Assembly (NCBI RefSeq): GCF_000686845.1
Contig: NZ_JMLS01000003.1
Span: 310,001-374,000, forward strand
DNA from: Paenibacillus sp. UNC451MF
GTDB lineage: Bacteria > Bacillota > Bacilli > Paenibacillales > NBRC-103111
DNA: 64,000 nt
Direction: 5' to 3'
Below are positions 1-8,384 of the stretch, one piece after another. The stretch's first letter is position 1. Every line of letters starts with the position of its first letter. Below the pieces are notes generated by a model. It saw only the letters and a list, made by a program, of their open reading frames with translations, did not search any database and had not been told where the DNA came from. The translations under genes were made by a program, and so were the position numbers.

Positions 1-1
1 C

Positions 2-565
2 TACCATTCTGCAAGCCTCCGCTGGCAGACAGCGAACGATAATGTAGGTGTCCAAGGTTATCGTATTTACCGCAATGGGACAATGATCGATACGATTCAA
101 GCAGTCATGTGTACAGAACAATGCACGTATTCGGTGGATGGTCTGATAAGCTATACTCCATATTCCTTTGAGATTGAAGCCTTTGATGCTGCTGGAAATA
201 CGAGACGCAGCAATGCTTTGCAAATGTATTCAGGTAAGGACCAGCTTTCACCGGGGGTCCCCGTGACCGTAAATGTCTATGGTAAAGGACACGATGTGCA
301 AGTAAGCTTCACCCCTCCACTGGATTTGGATTATGCAGGAATGAAGGTGTTCATTTCGCCTAAAGGTGGAAATAACGGACATAAGGATGGAAGGGAAGCG
401 GAGTTGTTTGCTCCGCCGGGAGTTTACACTGTTCAAGCCACAGGTTTAAAGCACGGATTCTATGAAGTGGTCGTTCAAGCCCTAGATTCGAGCGGAAATG
501 TATCGTTACCTGTAGTAAAGCAAGTGAAACTAAATGAAGGAAATGGAAACGGAAAGGACCAGTAG
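2..565 (+). CDS. Fibronectin type III domain protein, C-terminal end (5' partial)
   Basis: The reading frame is open to the left edge of the window, so the gene starts outside it. About 187 residues are visible. They hold two fibronectin-III-like beta-sandwich modules: one with the motif VQGYRIYRNG and ending FEIEAFDAAGN, the second ending VVQALDSSGNVS. Such modules usually sit as spacers in secreted glycan-binding or glycan-cleaving enzymes or cell-wall proteins of Firmicutes. No catalytic domain or anchor is visible, and the protein ends with a short Gly/Asn/Lys-rich tail. The next gene begins about 100 bp downstream. The fibronectin fold is fairly sure; the activity of the whole protein cannot be judged. 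Confidence 0.75.
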   Translation, partial: YHSASLRWQTANDNVGVQGYRIYRNGTMIDTIQAVMCTEQCTYSVDGLISYTPYSFEIEAFDAAGNTRRSNALQMYSGKDQLSPGVPVTVNVYGKGHDVQVSFTPPLDLDYAGMKVFISPKGGNNGHKDGREAELFAPPGVYTVQATGLKHGFYEVVVQALDSSGNVSLPVVKQVKLNEGNGNGKDQ

Positions 566-671
566 ATTGAAACTTGGGATTGTAAGATAGGTTGTAATAT
601 CGTATTATATATTTAATCAAATTGATTTATAATCATTTGGAGCTATTTTATTTTTGGAAAGGAACAGCAGA

Positions 672-1304
672 ATGTGGGAACTAGCACTAATTGTATCGCT
701 GAGCATCATTGCCGCTGTACCTTTAACGTACTTCGTATGGATGCATAGCTGCCAGAGAAAAAAAGCAAATGCAGATGCTTTGATTGTTCTGGGCTATCGA
801 TGCGACGGCAATCAAATCCATCCTCTACTGAAGGAACGGTTGGACACTGCATTGCATTTATTTAGGAAGTATGATTACCGCCTCATCATTTTATCTGGAG
901 GAGCCGTTAAATCCAATCTGACGGAAGCTGAAATTATGCGTGACTATTTACTCGCTCAAGGTGTACCAGGGAACAGGATGCTGCTGGAATCCCGTTCCCG
1001 GAACACTGTACAAAATCTGGTGAACTGTAATCTGGTACTGCAAGAGAACGGATTGAGCACGTTTTTGTTAGTTTCCAATTCTTTTCATTTGAGGCGAATG
1101 AGGTATATAATGAAGACGCTTGGATTAACGGCTTCACTGTATGCAGAGCGGAATTGGAAAAGCATTCTACTGTATCAGTGGAGATTGACTTTTCAGGAAA
1201 TCCGGGCATTTCGCCTTACACTCCCCTGGTTGGAGAAGGCGGTGAATATGAAGTCTCCCCAGATGATGGGAGGCAAGAAAGGTGCTGCTTCCCGTGAAGC
1301 CTGA
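672..1304 (+). CDS. DUF218 / YdcF-like membrane-anchored protein
   Basis: A 210-residue protein with one N-terminal membrane helix (residues about 4-24) followed by a DUF218 (YdcF/SanA-type) domain. The family hallmarks are visible: the ADALIVLGYR opening strand, the LSGG loop, the EAEIMRDYL helix, the ESRSRNT segment and the VSNSFHLRR segment. The family is linked to envelope functions but its reaction is poorly defined. ATG at 672 was chosen over an in-frame TTG at 654 because a GGAAAGGA ribosome site at 656-663 sits 8 bases before the ATG. The end overlaps the start of the ROK gene by 23 bases, which suggests co-translation. Confidence 0.8.
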   Translation: MWELALIVSLSIIAAVPLTYFVWMHSCQRKKANADALIVLGYRCDGNQIHPLLKERLDTALHLFRKYDYRLIILSGGAVKSNLTEAEIMRDYLLAQGVPGNRMLLESRSRNTVQNLVNCNLVLQENGLSTFLLVSNSFHLRRMRYIMKTLGLTASLYAERNWKSILLYQWRLTFQEIRAFRLTLPWLEKAVNMKSPQMMGGKKGAASREA

Positions 1305-2460
1305 AAGAACGACTAGCAATAAACTACTCAAATCGATAAACCAGCAAAAAGTGCTGCGTTTGATTTATACGGAGGGACCTATATCTCGTGTTGAGCTTGC
1401 CGATAAAACAGGTCTTACCCAACAAACCATTACCAATATCGTAAACCGGTTGCTTGATGACGATTACCTGTTGGAGACAGATCCAATAGCCGGCAACAGC
1501 GGAAGGAAGCCTATCCCTTTAGTTGTGAAAACGGGGGATATGTATGCCATTGGTATCGAATTGGCCATTAAGTACGTCAGAGGTACCCTGATTGATTTTC
1601 AACACAATACAATTCACGAAATCAAAGAGCAGGTTCATTCCTACGACGATGTAGAGCATCCACTTCATTACATAACACAAATAGTCGATGAGCTGATGAA
1701 ATGGGTATCGAAGCCACAGCAGCTCAAAGGGATCGGCTGTAGTATTCAAGGCCTGGTCGATTCCAAACAGGGCGTCGTTATCTATTCGCCTGGACTTCGT
1801 TGGAGGAAGTTTCCGCTTAAAGAGAGGCTGGAAGCCCGCTACAATCTGCCTATTTATTTGGAGAATGACGCCAATCTCCTCGCCATTGTTGAGAACTTAA
1901 AAGGGCATTTAGCGGAATCCACCAACAATGTTACGATCAAATTAGATTATGGGATCGGCGGAGCGCTTGTTTTGAATAAACAGCTATGTACTGGTTCGTC
2001 TCATGTTGCTGGAGAATTCGGCCATTATAAAGCGTTTTCTCCGGATGATACGCCGGTTTGTCACTGCGGTGCGAGAGGTTGTCTAACAACACTTGCTTCG
2101 GTAAGCGGATTAAAGCGCAACGCAGGTCTTACTCCAGAAAGCTTCGCTGAGCTGCTTGATGCCGAAGATGATCGTGCTTTAGCGCTGCTACATCGTATTG
2201 AGCCTGCTATCGGTTTGGCGATCAGCAATGTGATTACTTTTTTCAACCCGGATCATGTTCTTTTAACTGGTAAGCTTATAGACGTATTGGGACAACGACT
2301 TATTGCACCGTTAGAAAAGCGGATTTATTCAACGATTCCGGAATCATGTCGAGGAGTTAAGCTGGTATATCTACGGCAAACCCCTAACGAATCTACATCT
2401 GCCGGCGGACTAGTCGTGAATCATTTTTTTGATGTGCCATTGGAAAGCTTATCTCTGTAG
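1282..2460 (+). CDS. ROK-family transcriptional regulator (XylR/NagC type)
   Basis: A 392-residue ROK repressor. Residues about 15-75 form a winged helix-turn-helix (QKVLRLIYTEGPISRVELAD then QQTITNIVNRLL). Residues about 85-385 form the sugar-kinase-like ROK fold, with the zinc-binding signature CHCGARGC after the FGH motif. Kinase-like ROK regulators bind a sugar or sugar phosphate and release an operator. The start is GTG with a GGGAGG ribosome site 8 bases upstream, inside the end of the previous gene. The HAD phosphatase follows after 42 bp, so the two may form a sugar-phosphate sensing and removal pair. The effector sugar cannot be read from the sequence. Confidence 0.88.
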   Translation: MLLPVKPERTTSNKLLKSINQQKVLRLIYTEGPISRVELADKTGLTQQTITNIVNRLLDDDYLLETDPIAGNSGRKPIPLVVKTGDMYAIGIELAIKYVRGTLIDFQHNTIHEIKEQVHSYDDVEHPLHYITQIVDELMKWVSKPQQLKGIGCSIQGLVDSKQGVVIYSPGLRWRKFPLKERLEARYNLPIYLENDANLLAIVENLKGHLAESTNNVTIKLDYGIGGALVLNKQLCTGSSHVAGEFGHYKAFSPDDTPVCHCGARGCLTTLASVSGLKRNAGLTPESFAELLDAEDDRALALLHRIEPAIGLAISNVITFFNPDHVLLTGKLIDVLGQRLIAPLEKRIYSTIPESCRGVKLVYLRQTPNESTSAGGLVVNHFFDVPLESLSL

Positions 2461-2502
2461 TATTGCCAGTCACTAATTGAATTGGAAAGAGAGGGAGCCA
2501 TA

Positions 2503-3249
2503 ATGCCGCAGTATCGCTTATTAGCTCTAGATTTGGATGGTACGACACTGACGGAAGACAAGGTTATTACAGAAGTGACACGCACGTGGATTCACAAGGC
2601 GGAGCAAGCAGGAGTAAAGGTTATTTTCGCAACGGGCCGCGGCACGCAGACAACGAAGTCGTTCTGGGAGGAGCTGGAGCTCCAGTCTCCGATGGTTCTT
2701 GTTAACGGCGCGGAGGTATGGGAGAGTCCTGATGTATTATGGAAGCGTCAATACATAGACAGGGAGCATCTTCTCCAACTTCACCAGCTGGCTGTTGAGT
2801 GGAATGCCCATTACTGGGGTTATAGTGTGGAGAGCTTAACAAGCAAGCGAAACTGGACAGAGCAAATGTTTGATCGTGATTGGATGAAATTCGGTATTCG
2901 TCATGATGATCTCGACAAAATCCAGGAGCTGCGCAGCATTATAGCAGGATGGGGGACTTTGGAAATTACTCGTTCCGCCGCGGTGAATATTGAAATATCG
3001 CCACTAGGCATATCGAAGGAATCCGGAGTTCAAATGGTGTGCGATCAACTCGGTATAGGAATGGATCAAGTTATGGCGATTGGCGATAATATGAATGACC
3101 TTCGATTAATTAGGGCAGCAGGTCTAGGTGTTGCAATGGGCAATGCGGATGATGAGTTAAAGAGGGAAGCGAATGCTATCACCGATACGAATGAACAGGA
3201 CGGCGTGGCCAAAGCGATTCAAAAATATATTTTTGATTTAGCGGTCTAA
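2503..3249 (+). CDS. HAD-superfamily hydrolase, Cof-type (sugar phosphatase)
   Basis: A 248-residue cytoplasmic phosphatase of the Cof/YkrA branch with a C2 cap. Motif I is LDLDGT with the nucleophilic aspartate, motif II is FATGRG, motif III is the lysine in GISKESG, and motif IV is GDNMNDL, which binds magnesium. Members dephosphorylate sugar phosphates, nucleotides or flavin phosphates. ATG at 2503 was preferred to a TTG at 2482 because GAGAGGGAG ends 6 bases before it. It follows the ROK regulator by 42 bp and a hairpin terminator lies 30 bp downstream. The substrate is unknown. Confidence 0.85.
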   Translation: MPQYRLLALDLDGTTLTEDKVITEVTRTWIHKAEQAGVKVIFATGRGTQTTKSFWEELELQSPMVLVNGAEVWESPDVLWKRQYIDREHLLQLHQLAVEWNAHYWGYSVESLTSKRNWTEQMFDRDWMKFGIRHDDLDKIQELRSIIAGWGTLEITRSAAVNIEISPLGISKESGVQMVCDQLGIGMDQVMAIGDNMNDLRLIRAAGLGVAMGNADDELKREANAITDTNEQDGVAKAIQKYIFDLAV

Positions 3250-3279
3250 TCGATTTTTAATAACTTGGGTGAAATTGGA

Positions 3280-3333
3280 AAACGTCAAATGAAGACTAGA
3301 GCTGCAAAGCAATTGTTCATTTGGCGTTTCTTC
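3280..3333 (+). terminator. Hairpin terminator after the HAD gene
   Basis: Arms of 13-14 bases (3280-3293 and 3316-3329, AAACGTCAAATGAA against TTCATTTGGCGTTT with one G-T pair) enclose a 22-base loop. The T-run is short (TTTCTT), so efficiency is uncertain. Confidence 0.55.
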
Positions 3334-3344
3334 GTAGAACATAA

Positions 3345-3370
3345 GTTTACATAACAATAAATATGTAAAC
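3345..3370. repeat. Dyad GTTTACATA-N8-TATGTAAAC
   Basis: A perfect 9-bp inverted repeat with an 8-base AT-rich centre, upstream of the lysK leader. The same core (ACATA-N8-TATGT) recurs at 5430-5447 and 19157-19180, always between genes. It may be a protein-binding site; no known regulator is assigned. Confidence 0.4.
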
Positions 3371-3477
3371 AATTTAAATCTCTCTTCTGAAATTGTATAG
3401 AGACTCATCGAAAGTTTGGGTTTGACATATTCATTTTTTCAGACTAATATTACATAAAATAGCAGATACAGCAAAAG

Positions 3478-3762
3478 CAATGAAGAGAAGAGTAATTAGG
3501 AAGCATAGTTCCCAGAGAGCTCCAGAATGGTGAAATGGAGTAACGATGCTCTTAACGAAAAAAGTCTCGGAGCTTCATATGGAATTGAGCAAAGCGCTCA
3601 AGGATGTTATGACGGGCTCTCCCGTTACAGAGATAGGGTATAAGCGTAATGGCCGTACCCGAAAGGTGAACATGGCAACATGTTAACAAACTAAGGTGGT
3701 ACCACGACGCTAATATAGCCCTCGTCCTTAAGATGAAAATCTTGATGACGAGGGCTTTTTTA
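3478..3762 (+). promoter_or_regulatory. T-box riboswitch, lysine specifier (AAA)
   Basis: A complete T-box leader. Stem I opens with TGAAG (3481-3485) paired to CTTCA (3573-3577). The GAAGAGTAA specifier-loop strand faces CGAAAAAAG at 3556-3564. Read as GAA-N-codon-purine, this gives codon AAA (lysine); AAG is possible by a shifted register. The conserved T-box (AAGGTGGTACCACG, 3693-3706) precedes a strong terminator with arms 3717-3726 and 3747-3756 and a T-run. Uncharged cognate tRNA should favour the antiterminator and switch on the synthetase gene that starts 32 bases later. Confidence 0.93.
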
Positions 3763-3793
3763 TTTTTAAAAATCAAATTTGAGGTGATATTTT

Positions 3794-5353
3794 ATGCATT
3801 GGGCAGAACAAATAGCATGCCAGCTCATTCAAAACCATCCTGAACGTCATACATTTGTATGTTCATCAGGGATCAGCCCGTCAGGTTCGGTACACATCGG
3901 GAATTTCAGAGAAATTGTAACGACTTATTTTGTAACAAAAGCGCTTATGAAATCCGGAAAAAACGTACGTTTTATTTTTTCATGGGATGACTTCGATCGA
4001 TTCCGGAAGGTTCCTCGTAATGTAGATCCCTCCTTTGAGAAATATATTGGAATGCCTTACTCAGAAGTTCCATGCCCATTCGACTGCCATGCTTCCTATG
4101 CAGAACATTTTGAGAAAGAGTTTGAACAAGCTTTGACTGCATTTGATATAAAACCCGAGTTTATTTATCAGAGCAAGGAATATCAATCCAGAAGATACAT
4201 TCCTGCCATCTTGCATGCGTTAAAAAACAGGAAAGAAATTTACGATTTAATAATGGCTTTTAAAACAGGTGACGCCAAGGAAGAAGAAAGAGCTTCATTT
4301 TATCCTATTCAAGTATATTGTGAGGTTTGTCGAAAGGACACGACCACGATTCAATCTTTTGATGAACAAATGGAGACGCTGACCTACTCCTGTAAATGCG
4401 CTCATCAAGCACAACTTACAATACCCTATGCAACGAATATAAAATTGCAATGGAAAGTGGATTGGCCCATGCGCTGGAGTATGGAGGATGTCCTGTTTGA
4501 ACCTGGCGGACGAGACCATTCGTCAGAAACGGGGAGCTATAATGTATCCAAAATGATATCGGAAAAAATTTTCGGCAATTCGCCGCCATTATATGTGCCT
4601 TATGAGTTTATCAGCATTAAAGGCAGCCATGCTAAAATGTCCAGTTCTTCTGGGAACCATTATACACCTGATGATCTACTGAACGTATATTCACCTGAGA
4701 TTATTAAATTCTTGTTTGCAAAATATCATCCTAATGCTGCTTTTCATATCGGGATGGATGAAGATGTACTTCGGAACTATACGGAATATGAAAGATACCG
4801 GGAAGCTTACTTGGCCCAAACTCTCACCAATGAAATAAAAGAAGCTATGGATCTTTCCATTATGTCGGACAAAGGGATGAAAACTCCTAAATTCAGTCAG
4901 ATAGCAAGTTTATTGCCATTAGTCAACTTCGATTTCAAATTAGTAAAAGAGATCCTAGCTCGGAACCGTGAAGACTACTCTGATGAACAGCTTGAAACAC
5001 TAACCACACGAGCGGAATACTGGATCAAACATTGGTTTCCCCAAAAGCTAATAACCGTGAATACAAACAGAGATACTGCTTTTTACGAAACGTTAAGTAC
5101 AGCCGAACGTGAATGGATTATAGCATTTTGCAATTTGCTGAAAATAGAACGCATGAATGATGAAGAACTGATGGAACAAATTTATACCATTTGTCACGAT
5201 GCGGATAAAAAAATTATGAAGACTAATCAAAAACGTTTGTTTTATATGATCTATAAACTAGTTCTCAATCATCATGAAGGCCCTCGCATCCCTTTATTGA
5301 TTCAAACGTTAGGGGTGAATAGGTTATTAAATTTGTTGGATGGGTACCGTTGA
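3794..5353 (+). CDS. lysK: Class I lysyl-tRNA synthetase (LysRS1)
   Basis: A 519-residue class I synthetase that charges tRNA with lysine. The ATP-binding HIGH motif appears as HIGN (residues 34-37) after SPSGS, and the KMSKS loop as KMSSSSG near residue 280. Most bacteria use the unrelated class II LysRS. Class I LysRS is typical of archaea and spirochaetes and occurs as a second copy in some bacilli, where T-box control has been described. A cysteine pair region (CEVCRK...CKC, about residues 177-203) resembles a zinc-binding insert. The ribosome site GAGGTGAT lies just upstream. It is preceded by a lysine T-box, so expression should respond to tRNA charging. Whether a class II lysS exists elsewhere cannot be seen here. 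Confidence 0.95.
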   Translation: MHWAEQIACQLIQNHPERHTFVCSSGISPSGSVHIGNFREIVTTYFVTKALMKSGKNVRFIFSWDDFDRFRKVPRNVDPSFEKYIGMPYSEVPCPFDCHASYAEHFEKEFEQALTAFDIKPEFIYQSKEYQSRRYIPAILHALKNRKEIYDLIMAFKTGDAKEEERASFYPIQVYCEVCRKDTTTIQSFDEQMETLTYSCKCAHQAQLTIPYATNIKLQWKVDWPMRWSMEDVLFEPGGRDHSSETGSYNVSKMISEKIFGNSPPLYVPYEFISIKGSHAKMSSSSGNHYTPDDLLNVYSPEIIKFLFAKYHPNAAFHIGMDEDVLRNYTEYERYREAYLAQTLTNEIKEAMDLSIMSDKGMKTPKFSQIASLLPLVNFDFKLVKEILARNREDYSDEQLETLTTRAEYWIKHWFPQKLITVNTNRDTAFYETLSTAEREWIIAFCNLLKIERMNDEELMEQIYTICHDADKKIMKTNQKRLFYMIYKLVLNHHEGPRIPLLIQTLGVNRLLNLLDGYR

Positions 5354-5696
5354 TTGTGCAGACTGGTATATAGTATTTCCTGAAAACGACAAGAATACAA
5401 TGAAAGCTCGAAAAGAAGCGTAGAACTAGACATAATATATATTATGTAAATAAATAATGTGCTTAATGGTGTAAATTATTAATTCAAGATTAAAATGAAG
5501 AATGCATAGGAAGTCAAACGATACAAAACCAGCCCAATGAATCGGGCTTTCTCTTAACACTGGCGCGGGTTTGTAGGCTTTTAACTCCCATTTATATTAT
5601 TTTAAAGTGCGCTTAAGGTACGGATTCTATTATTAATTCATAGCCAACAGCTACTGCAAGAATCCAACTTAACATTATAAATGGGAGGTTTTCAAT
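5354..5696. other. Gene-free stretch between lysK and htrA
   Basis: AT-rich. It holds a dyad ACATA-N8-TATGT (5430-5447) of the type also seen at 3345 and 19157. A small hairpin (AGCCC at 5531-5535 against GGGCT at 5543-5547) followed by TTCTCTT may be a weak terminator. No credible ORF was seen. The htrA ribosome site is at the right end. Confidence 0.5.
5430..5447. repeat. Dyad ACATA-N8-TATGT
   Basis: Second member of the three-copy dyad family, with an alternating AT centre of 8 bases and arms weaker than the other two. It lies 250 bp upstream of htrA. Confidence 0.35.
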
Positions 5697-7139
5697 ATGG
5701 AGAACAACAATTACAATAACGACAATAATGAATATAAACTACAACACGAATTAGAGCAGCCTGAAACGCACACGATAGAATCATCGCAAGAGCCAATTGA
5801 AGAACGGAAGTTTAGACGCAACGGTGCATTTTTTAAATATTCCGGTAAAGTATCGCTCAATTCTCCGGATAACTATGAGATGAAGAAGCGTAATTCTTTG
5901 AGAAGCACCTTTGCCGCCTTTATGGCTGGAGCACTTGTCGTAGGAAGCCTTATGTTCGCAGCAGACAAATATAACCTTTTCACGCACAGTAACGTTACGG
6001 CGTCAGGCGGATCGGCATCATCCGCAGCCGCGAACGGTACAGCTCAAACCGCTTCCTATAACAATACTACGACCGGCGGCAGTGTAGCTGATATTGCCAA
6101 AACAGCAAGCCCAGCCGTAGTTAAGATTCAAACGAAAGTAAAGGTGAACAACTCCCGTAGCAACTCCATGTATAACGATCCATTGTTCCGGCAGTTCTTC
6201 GGTAATAATGGGGGAGGGGGGAGCAATGGCAATGGCAGTGGCAACCAATCCGATTCGAAAGATGGAGAGCTTCAGTCCAGCGGAATGGGGTCCGGCTTTA
6301 TATTTCAATCTTCGGGCTATATATTAACGAATGAACATGTCATCGACGGCGCAGACGAAATTGAGGTGACCGTACAAGGCTACGATACGCCGTTCAAGGC
6401 GAAGCTGCTTGGGAACAGCTATGATCTTGACTTAGCCGTGCTTAAGATTGAAGGGGACAAAGAGTTCGCTACACTGCCAATTGGCGATTCGAATACAACC
6501 CGAGTAGGTGATTCCGTTGTCGCTATTGGTAACCCTTATGATTTTGACTACACGGTAACATCAGGAGTAATTAGTGCTAAAGAGCGTCCGATCAGCATTC
6601 CGGATGAAAAAGGAACACGCGAATATAAGCATTTGTTCCAAACGGATACAGCAATCAACCCAGGTAATTCCGGCGGTCCATTGTTGAACATGAACGGTGA
6701 GGTTATCGGGATTAATACAGCGGTTAGCTCTGAAGCTCAAGGTATCGGTTTCGCTATTCCTACAAGTACCATTAGTTCCGTGCTTGAGAATTTGAAAAAT
6801 AATGTCGAGATTCCAAAGGAACCAGCTCCATATCTAGGCGTTAGCGTGCAAAACATTACACAAGATATGCTTTCTGATTTTAATCTCAGCAGCACGAAAG
6901 GGGCTCTAATTGCGGACGTACAACCCAAAACACCAGGCTTCGAAGCGGGTTTGAGACCTTATGATGCTATTATTGCCGTAAATGGAACAGAGGTTGCAAC
7001 CTCGGATGATCTCACCAAACTTATCCAAGCAACAAAAGTCGGCGATAAAGTTAAAGTAACCATTATGCGTAATGGAAACAAGCAAGATATTACAGTAACC
7101 ATTGGCGATAAGAATGCTGCTACAACTCAAAATAAATAG
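5697..7139 (+). CDS. htrA: HtrA/DegP-like membrane-anchored serine protease
   Basis: A 480-residue quality-control protease. A cytoplasmic N-terminal tail rich in Asn/Glu (1-68) precedes one membrane helix (about 70-88), which orients the catalytic part outside. A low-complexity Ser/Ala/Gly/Asn linker follows. The trypsin-like domain has His214 (TNEHV), Asp245 (DLDLAVLK) and Ser325 (NPGNSGGPL). A single PDZ domain spans about 375-470. This architecture matches the Bacillus HtrA/HtrB/YyxA group, which degrades misfolded secreted proteins and is often under CssRS or WalRK control; no such site was recognised here. GGGAGG lies before the ATG. A strong terminator follows directly. Confidence 0.93.
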   Translation: MENNNYNNDNNEYKLQHELEQPETHTIESSQEPIEERKFRRNGAFFKYSGKVSLNSPDNYEMKKRNSLRSTFAAFMAGALVVGSLMFAADKYNLFTHSNVTASGGSASSAAANGTAQTASYNNTTTGGSVADIAKTASPAVVKIQTKVKVNNSRSNSMYNDPLFRQFFGNNGGGGSNGNGSGNQSDSKDGELQSSGMGSGFIFQSSGYILTNEHVIDGADEIEVTVQGYDTPFKAKLLGNSYDLDLAVLKIEGDKEFATLPIGDSNTTRVGDSVVAIGNPYDFDYTVTSGVISAKERPISIPDEKGTREYKHLFQTDTAINPGNSGGPLLNMNGEVIGINTAVSSEAQGIGFAIPTSTISSVLENLKNNVEIPKEPAPYLGVSVQNITQDMLSDFNLSSTKGALIADVQPKTPGFEAGLRPYDAIIAVNGTEVATSDDLTKLIQATKVGDKVKVTIMRNGNKQDITVTIGDKNAATTQNK

Positions 7140-7158
7140 TTCTAATGATGATTAACGC

Positions 7159-7186
7159 AAAAAGCCCTCTGAAGGGCTTTTTGTTT
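7159..7186. terminator. Bidirectional terminator between htrA and the ger operon
   Basis: AAAAGCCCT paired with AGGGCTTTT around a short loop, flanked by A and T runs. It serves htrA on the plus strand and, lying 50 bp past the gerC stop, probably the minus-strand ger operon too. Confidence 0.8.
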
Positions 7187-7235
7187 TGTTAATTTAATTA
7201 GCATCATTTATTGTTAACGTAATTAATTAAAATCA

Positions 7236-8384
7236 TTAATCAACTCTGCCTTTGTATTTTCCCGTATGAAGCAGTTTCACTTTAACTTCGATATTATTCA
7301 ACGATTTCTCATCAAAAATGAAATCCTGATTTTGATGAAGCTCGTGCCATTTTTGGGGATAATCCCTGTATAATGCTTGATCCAATTTGAGCACATCCAG
7401 TTTTTTTTCTAAGCCTTTCTTGTAAGTATTTCGAATTTCGTTCTTTATTACTTTAGCAGCTTGTTCTTCCATCGTTTTCTCAGGAATATTAGCGTTTAAT
7501 TCGTCCAAATAGGCTTGAATTTTTATAGTTATATTAAACAAAGCTTTTCCGTCTTGAAACACGGAGGTGATTTTGGAACTTGGGTGCAGCAACACGATGG
7601 CTGCTGTTGGATTTTTATCGTTAGGGATGTTGATGGGTGAACGCTCCAATTTTTTTTGAATCCAGCGGTAGCCTATAAGATCTCCTTCGGAGAGCCAACC
7701 GGTCATTTTACCCTTATTAAAAAAATAGGCACCATCAATTTTTAACAGAGACTTAGGCTTAGTGTCTTCATGCCAGTTTGCTTTGTCAAGCGTCAATGAA
7801 GGTAGCATTGCCGGATCACCGGGTTCATTTATTTGAGCTAAAAGCTTGAAACCATATACAGGTACGATATACGATCGCTGTGAAAAGGTCTGCGTAGGTG
7901 TATCCAGGATAGAATCCAAGGGTGAAAAATTAAGTATAGATTTCGTATGTAGCACCTCCTGAAGAGGTTCTTTAGTACCGTAAAGTAAAATATTGTACCG
8001 AACCTCTCTATAGCGGTTAAGCATATCATAGGCTTCTTTTATTTTATCACCATGCTTTAACATATTCTCAGATATGACAATGGATTTGAGATGGCCCCAG
8101 AATACGCGAATCTGCGATGTGGCATAGATAGAGTTAAACGATTCGGTAAGGGTAGTGCCTTCTCCTTTACCAATCCATATCGGAATGTTTTTACCGAGTT
8201 CAGTCGATTCCACCTTAGCCACACTTGAAAAGTTTAACACTTGCACATAGCTGATATATTTCCCATCCTTGTAATCGATTCCTAGCGCCGTGACATAAGC
8301 CATCCTTTGTATATCCTTGGAATTCCAACAGCCCGGAAGCAGCAGGAGTGCCAATGATATGAGCAAGATTTTCATGAGATTCAT
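7236..8384 (-). CDS. gerAC: Spore germinant receptor C subunit (Ger(x)C lipoprotein)
   Basis: A 382-residue lipoprotein of a GerA-type nutrient receptor. The signal peptide ends in the lipobox LLPGC with Cys19 as the lipidation site, followed by the family opening WNSKDIQRMAYVTALGIDY. The fold matches the three-domain GerBC family. It should sit on the outer face of the spore inner membrane, attached to the A and B subunits. Its ATG overlaps the gerA stop as ATGA, so the three genes are translationally coupled. It is last in a B-A-C operon. The nutrient sensed cannot be inferred. Confidence 0.92.
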   Translation of the reverse strand: MNLMKILLISLALLLLPGCWNSKDIQRMAYVTALGIDYKDGKYISYVQVLNFSSVAKVESTELGKNIPIWIGKGEGTTLTESFNSIYATSQIRVFWGHLKSIVISENMLKHGDKIKEAYDMLNRYREVRYNILLYGTKEPLQEVLHTKSILNFSPLDSILDTPTQTFSQRSYIVPVYGFKLLAQINEPGDPAMLPSLTLDKANWHEDTKPKSLLKIDGAYFFNKGKMTGWLSEGDLIGYRWIQKKLERSPINIPNDKNPTAAIVLLHPSSKITSVFQDGKALFNITIKIQAYLDELNANIPEKTMEEQAAKVIKNEIRNTYKKGLEKKLDVLKLDQALYRDYPQKWHELHQNQDFIFDEKSLNNIEVKVKLLHTGKYKGRVD

